Of a DNA stretch of 64,000 bases, positions 46,095 to 58,263 are shown in pieces (position 1 is the first letter of the stretch; each line of letters opens with the position of its first letter). Made by a program: the position numbers and the translations under genes. The stretch is taken from contig JAHWDD010000001.1 of the NCBI GenBank assembly GCA_023897205.1, positions 6,076,001-6,140,000 of the forward strand, in the 5' to 3' direction. The stretch is from Exophiala sp. HKRS030. Taxonomy: Eukaryota; Ascomycota; Eurotiomycetes; Chaetothyriales; Herpotrichiellaceae. The notes under the pieces are model-generated. The model was not told where the DNA came from and did not search any database. It saw only the letters and a program-made list of their open reading frames with translations.

Positions 46095-47465
46095 AGCAAA
46101 AGCAAGCGGAGCATTGACTTGGTCGCAATGTATGATTGCAGCATTGATTTTTTTTAGCAGGCAAACTGCGTATGCCATGTGTGAACATTTGAGCCTATTT
46201 TTGGCTCTGAGCCCAACCTGAACTTGGTCCTCGTTGAGCCTTCACGGCATCGAGACAGATGGGGCGATCTGGGGACAGACGTGGTGGCGAGAAAGATGGT
46301 CAAGAAGGGTTGTCCGCGTAGATTGAGGGCGAAGGCCTCTGACGTCGGGCGAGATCAGTGATGAAGAATGGAACCAGTAGAAAGCAAGATATGAGCGATT
46401 CAATTGAACATGTGGGCCTACACGAGCGCGCACAGTATCCATGTTGGTTCGGTCTGCAGGAGTACACTGGTTTACTTGCCTCGTCTTCTAACGAGAGATG
46501 AAAACAAAAGTAAACAACTACTAATATACAACCCACAACCGAGATACCCCCAAAAATTCAAAAGGAGATTTAAAAAAACTTTTCACGCACACAAGAACCA
46601 GATTATCGAGCTTACAGCCATTAGCGACATGAAATAAGGTGTAGGAAGTGCCTGGCTTACCCGTTATCCTCTTATAGTCGATCGGACCGTCGATATACCT
46701 ACTAGTCGTACAGTCAGTCAACTAGTCGTGTCACTCACAGACACACGGCGTACAGGACCCAGCTAAGCCTGACCCTGTTATATCGAAATATTACGAAGTC
46801 GAAGTCGTAGATATAGATATAGACGCTACGTAGCTAGCTGTACGTAGAGGGAAGGAGAGGGGGGTTTTGGGCACGAAGCCCAAAAGCTGGCGAAACTCCT
46901 TCTTGACGGCTGATGAAGAACACCAAAGGACTGCTTTAAAGTTCGCCCCTTGTCTGGTGAACCGCTTACTCACTGTCTCACTGTCTTACTGTCTTACTGT
47001 CGGTCTATCGGTCCGTCTGTCTATCTATCTGACTGTCTGTTTGACTATCTCTCTATCCATCCCGACCCGTCCTATCCATTCGGCCACTTTCTGTTGGATT
47101 GCATTCGGATATCTGGTTATCCTTGCTGTAAGGGCTGGGTGGGTAGTGGGTAGGTGGGTAGGTAAGTATGGCATCGAGATCTGAAATGGTCGGTCTAGTG
47201 CCACTAACCTACATGTGCGAGGAACAGATAATTGGGGGAGGAGATGGAACGGAGCATACTGATGCCCATATTTGATGAGGGCTGGGATTCCTGGAAATCA
47301 ATGTCGGAACCGAATTTTGTCTGCACATTAAGTAGATGGGTAGATAGATACCTGCATACATACTCAGATGGTGATAGACGTATATCAGATCAGAAACCAT
47401 CGACAGTTCTCGAAAACAAAACCCCACCAGCATCAGAGTGCCATCAGCCATCATTATCATCTTAG
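46095..47465. other. Intergenic region
   Basis: This region lies between two convergent genes. It contains a CTGT/CTAT-rich microsatellite-like tract at about 46966-47070 and otherwise nothing recognised. Confidence 0.5.
46966..47070 (+). repeat. Imperfect CTGT/CTAT microsatellite
   Basis: A pyrimidine-rich tract with many TCTG, CTGT and CTAT units in near-tandem order. Confidence 0.7.
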
Positions 47466-48347
47466 CTATCTCGTCCTACTCGCCGAACCGGCTCCGGCAC
47501 GAGATCCCAATGCAAGGCCTTGGCCTTGTCGACGACCATGCTCGCCATCACCGTCGTCGTCATCGTCCTGGACGTCATGAAAGGTCCGGGAGCCACGATC
47601 TCGGGACGCATTGTTGGGATTTGCAGTGGCTGGACCTGAGCTGCCACCGTGGCCGCCGATCAGAGGCGCAAACGCACTCCGTTCGTTCCTCTCCCGTAGC
47701 CGCTCGATCCATGGTTTTACTACTGCCCATGCCAACAGGCCGGCGGTCGCGAAGATGAAGATGACGACCACGCTTTCGTCTTTCAGAGAGTCGCGTTCTG
47801 TGCAGGGTTAGGTCATATGCTTATACTAAGAAATGTTTATGCTCTTTCGGAATGAAATTCGGCGTAGTGAGAAGGGAGAAGTGGGTGAGGGTCCGGCTGT
47901 GGATGACGAAGTAGGGCAAGCATTGAGAGAAAACGTACGGAAACAACTGGTAAATACATCCTCCTCCTTTGCATTCTTGCAGATGGGTAGGTTATAATCC
48001 AGACAAAATGCACGCGTGCAGTCGGAGCACGAGAGCTTGTGGTGCGTTGCCGCGGCAGCAGGGGTCGCCGGCTGTGAAGGCGAGGAAGAGGAGTCGTCTT
48101 CTTTAGCTGCTGCTGCTGTTGCTGAGCGCCGGAATAGCAGGTTTCGTATTGATGGAGATGTATGTGTGGGTGCGGCCACGGGCCGTGCGGCGGTGGTGGT
48201 CGGCGGGTTCAGCGCAATGATGGTGCTGTTGTTGAAGCAGATGCATTTGCAGAAGGATGTCGTTGTGCTTTTGGCTGTGGTGAGGAGTGGGAGTGTGAGG
48301 AGGGTGATGAGGATAGACAGGACTAGGGGTGTGCCTAGGAGTCGCAT
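47466..48347 (-). CDS. Single-pass membrane protein with Cys-rich lumenal domain
   Basis: Two exons (48347-47939 and 47797-47466) joined by a 141-nt intron (donor GTACGT, acceptor CAG) encode 246 residues. A signal peptide (MRLLGTPLVLSILITLLTLP) is followed by CKCICFNNSTIIALN, a variable Ser/Thr/Ala-rich loop, and a second Cys cluster CSDCTRAFCLDYNLPIC. The splice restores CFQRDSLKDES and a membrane helix (VVVIFIFATAGLLAWAVVKP, about 146-165). The cytosolic tail is basic, then acidic (DVQDDDDDGDGE), then Gly/Ala/Arg-rich. The pattern is a recurring family in filamentous fungi that I cannot name or assign to a pathway. A type I membrane protein of the secretory system is the best reading. Confidence 0.85.
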
Positions 48348-49101
48348 TGTGGTGGGAATGAGGGAGAGATGAGGCTAGGCGGGGATGGGTGTAGTCAACC
48401 CCTTTCACGGGAGAAAGGAGGTTTGGCCTAAGCGAGAATGTTGGCGTCAATGTCGGTTGTGTTATGAAGGAGGTGAATTGTAAAGGAGGATAGAGAGGTC
48501 TCCGGACGAGGCTGCGATGTGGTGAATGCAAGCCTTACGAACGGCGTTTGATAGACGATAGGATCCGCTAGAGCAAACTGATGTACGGTGAAGTATTAGA
48601 ACCGCATTAGTCCATTTTCCCCGCAAAGCTTGACACGTCGCGCCTTTCAGGGTCAAGTACAGGCCAAGTAGAGCCTGGAGGTGCCTGGGATTACCTGGAG
48701 ACAGCCTAACCTTACCTCGTTTCATGCTCCAACCAACTCTCCTCCTCTCCAGTTCACGTGCTGCCGAGGTCTGCTGGGAGACGGGAAGGACCATATCAAC
48801 CTCAACCTTCCTTCCTTTCCCTCTGACCTTGGCTTCTTTCCTAACAAGGAATCTCCTGATCCTAACATCATTTCGCTTTCTCAGCTTTTCATTCTCTTAT
48901 CAATTCATCCAACCCGGTTCACCGAAAACATATTGTCTCCGTGCCATATCCAGGCCGGCCCGTCGGCGAGGATGCGAAGATCCGAGTCTTGAGGTTTTTC
49001 ATATCCCATTTTCAACTCTCCACCCGCCTCGTGGCCAGAGGATATCCTGCTCACTTTTCATTGTGCGTCGCAAAGCAGAGAACATTCCTCAGATCTGAAA
49101 G
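48348..49101. promoter_or_regulatory. Divergent promoter region
   Basis: This 754-bp stretch lies between the start codons of the Cys-rich membrane protein and the TMEM135-like gene. No coding sequence is supported in it. Confidence 0.5.
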
Positions 49102-50695
49102 ATGGCCGTCGAAAGTCTTCCCGTTCGCTATGTTCTTAACGAGCGCGAGCGCGACCTTCTACGCCACTATTTGAGTTCCTTGTCGTCACAGTCGGGAACC
49201 AACATCGACAAGACAGCAAGTTCGCAGCATCAATCCACTTCTTCCCACCGTGATGGCCACAACGCAGCAGCCTTTCGCTCAGCATCACGCGTCTTCGTGC
49301 TCACGTATGGCTCGATCAAAGCGGTTGATGCCTTATTGGCACGTCTCTCTGCTCGCAAATCACCGACAGCCACTCGTCCACGCCAACCTTTGATATCATC
49401 GCCCTCACGAATGGCCCTATCACTGTCGTCTCTTTTGTTTCTTCATTCCTTGCTCTACCGGGTCTTCCATAAATTACGACTCCAACTTCTTCACGAGAAA
49501 GTTCGCAACATCCGTGAACGATACCCTAGGATTTACGCAGCTCTCACTTCGAAGTTGGCCCGGCAATCGGTGCCAGTCTCTCTGGGCTGGCCTTGGGAAT
49601 CTGCCCTGCCGACCAATTACGAATCACCATTGCCATTTACATAGCCTCAAGATCTCTCGAAATCGGGTACAAAGCTATCGAGACAACCGGCCTGGTGCGA
49701 GAACATGTCCCATCATGGTTTGGCTCATGGCTGGTCTTTGCCCTAGCCCAAGGCCAACTCCTCCACGCCTTTGTCTTCGACCGCGATTGTTTCCCTGAGG
49801 CGTACGGCTCATTCGTCGTTGCCAACACCCCTGAATACATCCAACGGCGCCCGGACAATCTCTCACCGAAGGTTCAATGGCCCAAGTGGAACGACATCGT
49901 CGACGCACTCGCTCAAATGGCCACCCTTAAATGGCCCACCTTCACCTCGCCAATCCTACATCCGAACAAACTCACCACATTACCAAACAGAATAAACCCC
50001 ATCATCTCGCCCATTACATCACGCGCCCACCCAGCCACGCTCAACCTGTCATGCGCTCTGCTCCACCCCTCCGATCCATCCTGTTTCCTCGCCTATCTGC
50101 GACACATACTACTCTCATTCCCGCGCATCGCACGCTTCTACACCATTTACTACGGTGCGTTCTCGCTGCTGCGCATTTCCAAATTCAAATCCGCCCCGCT
50201 AGCCTCCCTCAACCGTCTAGCCGAATCGATTCTTCGGTCCGCGCTGGCCACCACAGGGGCCATCGGCGCCTCCTGGGGCAGTATTTGCCTGTTCCAGATC
50301 ATTCTACCTCGCGCCTTATTGCCCAAATTTCGCTTCTTCCTCGGCGGATCGCTAGGTGGCCTGTTCCAGCTGCTCGACCGCACACCGGCGGGTCATGCCA
50401 CCGACATGTACGCTGCGCGCTCCAGCGCCGATTCGTTGTGGAAAGTCGGTGTCAAGCGTGGGTGGTGGAAGGGTTTCAGAGGAGGCGATGTGTGGCTGTT
50501 TGTCGCCGCTCTGGCTTTGGTCAATGTCGTCTTCGACTTGGGTCAGAACACCAACGCTGCTGGTGATAGAGCTATGGGCTTGATCAGGGTTCTAAGGGAG
50601 AAATTGAGCTGGGTCTGCAGAAGAAAAGGACCTTGTCGAGTGACGCCACTACTACGGACGATTTGGATAAGGAGGATAAGGCGAAGCTTCTATAA
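49102..50695 (+). CDS. TMEM135-like multi-pass membrane protein, two frameshifts
   Basis: The reading starts MAVESLPVRYVLNERERDLL and follows one frame to ALTSK near 49554. It continues one frame over with GPAIGASLSGLALGICPADQ and IAIYIASRSLEIGYKAIETT. Residues HPSDPSCFLAYLRHILLSFP resemble the Cys-containing N-terminal motif of TMEM135 proteins. A second break near 50597 separates RAMGLIRVLR from the natural tail EIELGLQKKRTLSSDATTTD, which stops at 50693-50695. Adding one G at each site gives about 531 residues with several membrane helices. TMEM135 proteins are linked to peroxisomes, mitochondria and lipid handling; fungal roles are poorly known. The printed sequence would yield only truncated products. 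Confidence 0.75.
49551..49556 (+). other. Frameshift site 1 in TMEM135-like gene
   Basis: AAGTTGGCC should read AAGGTTGGCC to keep the conserved frame. One G appears to be missing. Confidence 0.7.
50594..50600 (+). other. Frameshift site 2 in TMEM135-like gene
   Basis: A run of three Gs interrupts the frame between RVLR and EIELGLQKK. One more G restores a typical acidic tail. Confidence 0.65.
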
Positions 50696-50898
50696 CTTCT
50701 TAAGATACAGTTGAATGAAAAGGATCAATAATGCTTGAGTTGATAGGTGATGCCGCCTCTGTTAAGTGTCTAGCATGCTCGTTCCTAAGTCTTGCATGGC
50801 GCACCGAGTCAATCGAATCAATCTGATCAATCGCATTGTTGCTCCCAAATTGTCCAATACCTTACGCGGATGTCTGAACATTTAGCATCTTTGCCATC

Positions 50899-52730
50899 TC
50901 ACGAGACCAGGAATAACTCCACATCCTCAACACTGCTAACAACCGTCCTCCCATTCCAATCGCTCCAGTCAAGATCTTCTGCCTCGCCTTCATCTAGAGC
51001 CTCAGGCGGTGCTTCTCCAAACTCACTTGCTGTAAAATACCCCTCATCATCTGCGCCATCATCGGGTTTCTCATCATAAATCACAGAGGTTGCCTTGCCT
51101 GATGATGTTTCAGGGCCAAGTTCTGTTTTGGTGACCAAGTTAATCTCAGAACGGGCATACAATCCATTAGTTATCTCAGAAGACTCTCTCAAATGTGACT
51201 TGATAGTTATCAGCCCGCCGTCTGCTGTTTCAGAATTGGGCATGTGTTGGGCATCACCCTCAGATAGCAATCCGGTACAAACCCAACGGGTATCTTCAGC
51301 AGGTTTCGAAATTCCATCGTACCGTATATTCGGGTGTGCGGGCTGCTTATCGAAATCTGGACATGCAGTGTAGTATTTGCTTTCTTCATCCCTCGAATGA
51401 TTGCCTGCTTGCTCAATCTCGAACCTGGCATGATCCAAAGTTGACTTCTGCACTTGTGGGAGAAGCAACTGAGGAAATCCAGTTGAGAGATGTTCCGAGG
51501 GATGGTCAGCGGAAGTCCAGTTCAGTACCGGCATCGATATTGATCGTTGGAACTCAACGCGCAAATCTTGACCAGAATCTTGAGGACTATGGCCCAACGG
51601 TATGACTATATTGCTACAATCCCAGGAAAGGTATGTTGGACAGTCGTCAACTGCCCTTTCCATCAATTTAGGGAATAATAGGTCGTGATCCCATGACTGA
51701 CATCTAGTCTCAATGATCGTTGTCCAACTCTTCGCTAGACAATTGCACATGTTGTCATCAAATTGAGACTCCAATACATCTCCGGATGACATATTCACGT
51801 CCTCAATACGCTGGGATGTTTGCGGCAATGTCTGCATTTTTGGTGTGTCGCGTTGTTGAGAGAGTTGTCCCAGATTCTTGACAGCTTGCCCAGTTGAGAC
51901 ACTGCTGTTGCTAGCAGAGAAGGGGCTTTCTATCGTAAGCGGTGACTTCGTAACGTTGATGTCTGGCCTTGCCCCTGCATAGCAGTACGCTGTTTCGAAA
52001 CTCGGAAAGTCATAGGCAGGCGATTTGTCTGTCGTGTTGGGTAAGACGAAGTCATGAGATTGCGTGTGATACAAAAGAGGGCTAGGAATTCGTAGGTCCT
52101 TATTGTTTGGCGTTGCATCTGGGCCCGCTCTGTTCCCATCTGAAATGGGAAAGGAACCAGGTATGTTGACTTGTCCAAAAGCATTTGTCGTGGAAGTCAC
52201 GGAAGACACCAATGAAGATTCATTGCCTCTCGTCTCGTTGTAGTAACCATATCTTGGAAGCTCATCGCCGCATACCATCTCTACTGGGAAGGCTCCTGGG
52301 ATCGATGGCGACTTTGCGTTCCGGTATAATGATGACGGCGCAGAATGCCTAGTACAGAAGAAGCTGAATTCGAAAGGGGAATAGTAGAGATCCTCAGCAG
52401 AGTCGACAGATTGTGGTTGAAGAATTGAAAAAGGATTGTCTGCGTCTCCATTAGCGACAGGTTTATGCAATGGGTGAAGCACGTACGGTTTAGAATGACT
52501 TCATGACCAATGTGTATATCAGGATCATCGTGGTACCCTCTATCTTGACATTCGTAGAAGCAACTTTCAATGTCCTCGGAAGCCTGGTCGCGGAGCTTTC
52601 TTCTCTTGTTAGAGCGCTTGTCCAATGTAGGAACTGTCGTGGACTGATTCGATCGACGAGCAAAGCGACGGCTTCGACGAGAGCGACGAGCAGCTCTTCG
52701 AGTAGCTGCGGCGGATGTTGATAAGGTCAT
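50899..52730 (-). CDS. Orphan protein with Arg-rich N-terminus
   Basis: Exon 1 (52730-52487) starts MTLSTSAAATRRAARRSRRS. A 47-nt intron (52486-52440) with donor GTACGT, branch GCTAAT and acceptor CAG joins it to exon 2 (52439-50899), giving 594 residues. The N-terminal 50 residues are strongly basic (nuclear-localisation-like: RRFARR, KRSNKRRKLR). The rest is Ser/Asp/Glu-rich with few hydrophobic stretches. It ends with an acidic segment (EALDEGEAEDLDWSDWNGRT) and VELFLVS. I recognise no domain. A nuclear, possibly regulatory protein is a guess from the charge pattern alone. Confidence 0.7.
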
Positions 52731-53233
52731 ATTAGGAAAATAGGACGGGTGTAGGATGTTTCAAGAATGATAGGGATTCAATGGATGATATGAATTGTAC
52801 AAGGAGATGTTGAAAGAGAAGAAGAGATGAGCTGGAGGAAAAGCTATATCGAAGGTTAAATGGCCCCTTGTATCCTCCAGAAGGTGCGATGGATCAAATC
52901 ATTGATATGAATGGCTTTCATGGCAAGTGCGATGGTCGAGGACTGCTCGACTCTCCTTACTTGGGCGGTGAGATCGTTTGAAAGCCATCCTGGGAAGAGG
53001 CCACTCCAACTCCGACAATGTAATCATGGCAAGGAGATCATCACCCTTTGGAACTGATATCGAAGTCGGCTCAGGCTGAAAGGCACTCTTCGCTCGAATA
53101 TTACTCACTACTCTCCAGAGAGAAACTGCTTTGGAACAATCATATACTCATACAAGACGCCGTCCTTCCCGGAAACGCCTGACTGGTCGTCTGGCTCTCG
53201 CCACGTGCTGTTCTTTTTGCCATGAAAATAAAT
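52731..53233. other. Intergenic region
   Basis: This is the promoter side of the orphan gene and the 3' flank of the four-helix membrane protein, both on the minus strand. Nothing else is recognised. Confidence 0.5.
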
Positions 53234-54122
53234 CTATACCACACTTCCCGGTTGCAAGGGTGCCTCGTTTGCTTTCCTTTTCATCTTCTCCACCAGAGTC
53301 TCATCATCATGCTCATGATCAAGCCCAAGGGCATGTTCATGGTATTTTCGCACGTTGCGAAGTGCCCAAAAGTTATATGTCAGAAATAAGAAGCCGGCGA
53401 CTCCGACACAGGATCCAATCACTATGGCGGTAATTTTTGCCGTGATGCTCCAGACATGTTTCTGGGCAGTGTAAACGTTGACCACAGTGGTGATTAGACC
53501 TGCGACCGAGTTCAAGGTAACGGGTCTGCATGTCGGATGTCAGTAATCAAGCATACTCTCAACTATGGCGTGACACTTACAGGAAGATTCGATTGATAAG
53601 CCAAACGTAATTGTCTCGCCATCGGTACCATAGCCATATGCAGCCCAGTACACCGACTCCACAGAACCCTGCAGATACATATAACAACGGGACGTTGGCG
53701 ATTGAGTTGATGATATCGCTTTTTTCACTCGCGCTTTGAAAGTCCTCGGAGTTTTTGAAGGTGTTGAAAGTACCAGGTACGACAAGATAACCTGCAAGAA
53801 TAATCCATGTGAAAAGGCCAGCAGCAATGTTGTGTATCCGCGGAATGGTGTCTAGATGTAGTAGCATCTCCATGTATCGTGTTTGCACAGACGGAACTCG
53901 CACTAACGGCGGCTTCGATGATAATGTGTCCGACCGACCTAGACTTTTATGCGTGTCTTTACGCTTAATTGACGGCGGCGAGCCCTTGCTTTTGCCGGAT
54001 GCCACGGTTGCTGTCCGCTTGGGCAGTGGCTTGTGACGATGACTTTGACCTTCGTCATCGGAGTGAATGGGTGACAATGAAGGGCGCACATGGTCCTCGT
54101 CGTCTGCTCGTCTACCAAACAT
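53234..54122 (-). CDS. Four-helix membrane protein of unknown function
   Basis: Two exons (54122-53581, 53525-53234) with a 55-nt intron (branch ACTGAC) encode 277 residues. About 90 N-terminal residues are polar and Ser/Lys-rich (MFGRRADDEDHVRPSLSPIH). Four hydrophobic segments follow: AAGLFTWIILAGYLVVPGTF, VPLLYVSAGFCGVGVLGCIW, a weaker one around LNSVAGLITTVVNVY, and ITAIVIGSCVGVAGFLFLTY. The C-terminal tail is charged (GLDHEHDDETLVEKMKRK). The pattern is shared by conserved uncharacterised fungal integral membrane proteins. No enzymatic motif is seen, so location and function are unknown. Confidence 0.8.
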
Positions 54123-55152
54123 CTTGGCTAAATCGTGAAGTCAAGGCAGCGGAGACTGTGCCGATATATCTCGTGGGACAAAATAATCGTTTCAAAATAG
54201 GACAATCATAAAACGTATGGTGCTCAATAGGTTTCCGGAGGAGTGCATATCAAGGACAAGCTCAATATAGTGTAAAGAACAAACCTGTAATTCCAGGCAT
54301 AAACTGGATCTAAGAAGCAAGTATCAACGACGCAGCGAGCCAGAGGCAAATATACCAGACCCAATCTTCGTCTTCATACTGACCAGGCTAAGATTTCATA
54401 GCCACATCGTTCCTCTCCAGAATAGGAAAAACACGGCCAGCAAGCCGGAATCCAACATCACCACGATCAGCACGATGTTGCGAAACAATTGGGAGCGGCT
54501 GCTTCTGGCTTGCAGGAGCAACAATTGCCATTCATCGAGTCACTGCAGGATGACGCAGTTGGGTTGTAGTGGGCTGGCCAATCTAGAAGAGTAACTGGAC
54601 ATTCGAGATAGCGCCTAAGGTGGCCAACTCGACAGGCTAACAAGGCAGAATCCCAAGTTTGGACATAGTGCGCTGATGGCGCTCAGCAGCAGGTTGATGG
54701 TCTCAGCCGATCGACACGCTCCTGAAGGGCAGCAGCTCGCTTAGTGAGATAGGCACTGGTTGGTGTTGAAGAAAGCTGGCAGAAAGACGTTGCGAAACCT
54801 GGATTAACCCTGGCGCTTATCAGACGCTAAAGCACGCCACCCACGTGACGAGTATCATGTGTTCCACGATCGAAAGGTTGAGAACAGCGATGTTACAGAA
54901 GTGTTGATGAGAGAAGCCTGTCAAATGCTAAATCTATTATTGTACAAATATCCGCCCAAGCCGTATGTAACGCTTTATGAATCTTGAAATGACTACCTTG
55001 CACTTCAAGACATCGCTTTGTAGCACATAATTGATAACCGCTTTCCTGAAGAGTCAATTTGTGTACCTCGGATTGGAATTCATGCGGTGGCAATGGTGAA
55101 GGATATGTTCTTGCTCTCATTCCTCTATGTTCGCTTTGACATGGACGGACAT
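54123..55152. other. Intergenic region
   Basis: One kilobase between two minus-strand genes: promoter of the four-helix protein gene and 3' flank of the MFS gene. No further gene is supported. Confidence 0.5.
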
Positions 55153-56881
55153 TTAGACCGCATCGCTTGCATCCACAACAGTTACGCTGACTGTATCCGC
55201 AGGTGGAGTCGAATCTGAAGTCTCCAAGCATGGTACAATCGACTTGATAAGCGTCAATTCATGCCTTTCTCTTGGTATGGTCCATAATTGAACAGCTCCG
55301 ACGAGAGCCACCGCGCCTGCGCCCCAGTAAGCCAATCCTGTGAAACCAATCCTCGTTCCTAGCCCATAAAGTAGGCCAGCTATTGGAGGAGCTACCGATC
55401 GTGAAGCAGCGCCAGCAGATGCTGCGAGGCCATTGATACGACCAAGACACGAGGACGATGGACTGGCTTGCTTTAGCAGGATGAGAAGGAGCGGGAAAAC
55501 AAGGATTGCAAAAAGATTGCGAATTGTAAGACAGAAATAGATGCCAGGCAGAAGAAGATTTTCCGGCAATAGGGCAAGGTATGGCACAACGAAATAAGCG
55601 ACAGGATGGAGCATGGTGACCCAAACGAAAAGACGCCATATGCCAAACCATTCTGCAGCGAGAGGGAAAACCACTGCTTGTACAAACAGTGCGATGATAC
55701 CATTGACAGCCATGATAATACCAACAGTCTGGATGCTCAGACCTAATCCGCCCGGGATATGCAGAGGATTGTTGGTGAAGATGGAGACCTTGGCAATGGA
55801 TTCATCTTGGAAGAATATAGGGAGCAAATGGTCATAACACATCGAGTGGTATGTGAACAAACCCAAAGCGAGTGTCAGCATGGCGACTCTTTTGGTCAAC
55901 CAATTCTTTGACTTCTCAGTCAGGGAGTTGGGTCTGGAGCTTCCATCTGCATTGACTTGCCACTGCTCCCTGTTCGCTATGTTCACTTCATTGAAAGTGC
56001 CATAAGAGTCCCGACGAAGATCGACTGCAGGATCTGCGTTCGCTCCCGCTGCGGTGATCATGTGGGTTTGCTCGGGGATTGCATGGTAGACATTTGGATC
56101 TGCTCCCTTCTGAAGATCTGGATGTGTTTCTTCGAGGTAGAAATAGCCCGCCAAGATTGATATCAACATCAAAATAGAACAGACTAGATTTGGTAGCAGC
56201 CATGGAAACCGGCCGAAAAGACCATGGTTCGAAAACATGCCTGGGTAGTTTTTGGCCGGCTTAGCCAGCATGCCACCGATTGCAGGTCCAACGATTGTTC
56301 CAATCGACCATACAAAGGGCATGATGGAGTAGGCTTTGGGTTCGTGTTCGGGATTCCGAACCAATTCCCCAACCATTGTCTGAATAACTCCTACTGTACG
56401 TCAGCTGTTATTACCATTGACAAACGATCGGTCATTCTCATACCAATGTTTCCATTCAAGGCACCCCAACGACCCTACCGCATAGAGCCATTGTAAAAGT
56501 GGTGGAGAATCCGACTATCAACAAGGATACTATTGTGCCGAAGCAGCCAAACAGCAAAACCGGTTTGCGTCCAACACGATCGGAGAGATGACCCCAGAAC
56601 ATGCTAAAGGCGGCTTCGGATAGAGAGAATGAGGCAACCAGTATGCCAGCATAAAAGGATGCATTATGTAAACCAAAGTCTTTCGTCATGCGCCAGGCAT
56701 AGGGTAGAATCGAGGTGATGGCAATGGGTTCGGCGAGGCGGCATATTGCTGTTGACAACAAGATTAGAAGATCGTTGCTTTTGCCAGGGTTCTAATGGTG
56801 GTGCATACCGAGCAGTGAGAGTTGAAGTGTAGGAAATTCGTTGTCGACATAACGATGTGTCTTTGGCTGCGTAAGTCTCAT
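55153..56881 (-). CDS. MFS transporter, ZIFL/multidrug-like, frameshifted
   Basis: Three exons (56881-56809, 56748-56444, 56390-55153) encode about 538 residues. Exon 1 is MRLTQPKTHRYVDNEFPTLQ plus four residues. Exon 2 carries the MFS loop motif GHLSDRVGRKPVLLFG. The frame breaks near 56466: one more G in the run of four restores GRVVGGALNGNIGV, the usual motif after helix 4. Exon 3 begins VIQTMVGELVRNPEHEPKAY and contains GTIVGPAIGGMLAKPAKNYP and about eight further helices. The family (yeast YCR023C and plant ZIF-like carriers) exports small solutes or drugs by proton antiport. The substrate is not readable from sequence. Confidence 0.88.
56463..56468 (-). other. Frameshift site in MFS exon 2
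   Basis: Four Cs on the plus strand (GGGG in coding sense) stand where five would keep the conserved G-G-x-L-N-G-N motif in frame. Confidence 0.8.
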
Positions 56882-58263
56882 TCTGTAGCAAAATCTAGTC
56901 TCTTACGACTGATCCTCCTCCCACACAACGCCAGATCACGACAAGTCGCAATGTGGTACCAAATATGGTTCCGTATTGGAAACAAGCAGCGCAAGAATGG
57001 CTTTCATACGTCAAGTTTAGGTATCAAGATAGTGTGAGATTAGCAGGAGAATTTGGTGTCAAACGCAAGACCTGAGATAAGGAAGCGAACAGATAGAAAG
57101 AGAACAATGCACAACGAATGTGTGCACAAGCGAAACAATCATGTGGAGAGCAAACGGGGCAAGTCGGCAGTGAAAGGTTCGGATTGCATTGCCGAGATCT
57201 GCAGGAAAGAAAATTGACGGTCAAGGCATATTGATAGTAGTACTCTAGAACGAGTGTTTCCAAGACGACTGGGCACGAAGCACACGAGTGTCAACTGGCT
57301 TGTAACGAACTTGTGTCTAGCGTAAGAACAATGCTTCTCAAATCGCAAGATAACGATATGCCGTATGGATTGTGTTACGCAGCGAAAACCAGCAGGTGAT
57401 AAGTCGTGCCACACCTTTCGCAAAGAGGAGGAGGGCGAATAGAAAAACTGCCAAAGATGCTGTGGAACATGAGCAGATATCGAAACCATAAAATGCACTC
57501 TCACCGCCCACAACGACAACGGTAGGAGTCATGCAGCAGCGTCGTCATTGGTCCTGAAATCCCAGGGACCCCGTCTCTTTTCAGAACGCCACCTGGGCCC
57601 TCCGACAGCCGGACAGCCCACATGATCCCATTAGGGTTCTGGACCTGCAGATGGTTGCGGAGTGCGACACGAGTCACTGCACCGCCAAGGGCCAAATCTG
57701 CGTCCGAGCGATATCCTGCCCATATCAAGTCGTTTACCGAGTACTCACTCGACGGTGTTAGGCATTGAGCACATTTCTGACGAAGAGATGCATCCAAGGC
57801 CCGTGTCTCGATTCAACATACGTTGTATACGCTGTGAAGACTCAGCCGAAGCAAGGACTGTGATGGCAGTCCACAAGGCAAGTCTAAACAGCGATTGAAG
57901 ACAGACAGAACTCGTGAGGAAATGACAATACAAATGAAGGCCAGGTGCCCCTCCGATGTCACCTGAATACTTCGAGGTCTGCACGCCCAGAACCAACTCC
58001 TTCAGTCAGATGGAGGAACTACTGGCAGAATCAGTCTCGGCGTTACGTTTATTAAGTGCCGGGCGGGGTCACCGCCTGCAAGCCGGAGCTAGGCTCTGGA
58101 CCTAACGACCACGACACCTACTGCCATCATACAAGACGCGTTGACAATTGATTGTTACGGAGCATTTAGCATCTGAAGTATATCATGTACAGATTCCACT
58201 CTCGCAAGGGCAATTCTCCACGACATGCTGGGTTTAGTATTTAGAATCCCTCCTTCTAAGATG
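56882..58263. other. Intergenic region with an unassigned open stretch
   Basis: The minus strand is open at 57797-57501 (SVNDLIWAGYRSDADLALGG and RCRCG near its end). GTGAGA/CAG-like splice signals lie near 57530-57450. A hydrophobic run near 57880-57850 could be part of a signal peptide. I could not build a convincing gene, so this is left unassigned. Confidence 0.4.

Noticed and set aside
52440..52486. Possible eighth frameshift in the orphan gene
   Set aside because: A complete 47-nt intron with donor, branch and acceptor explains the frame change better.
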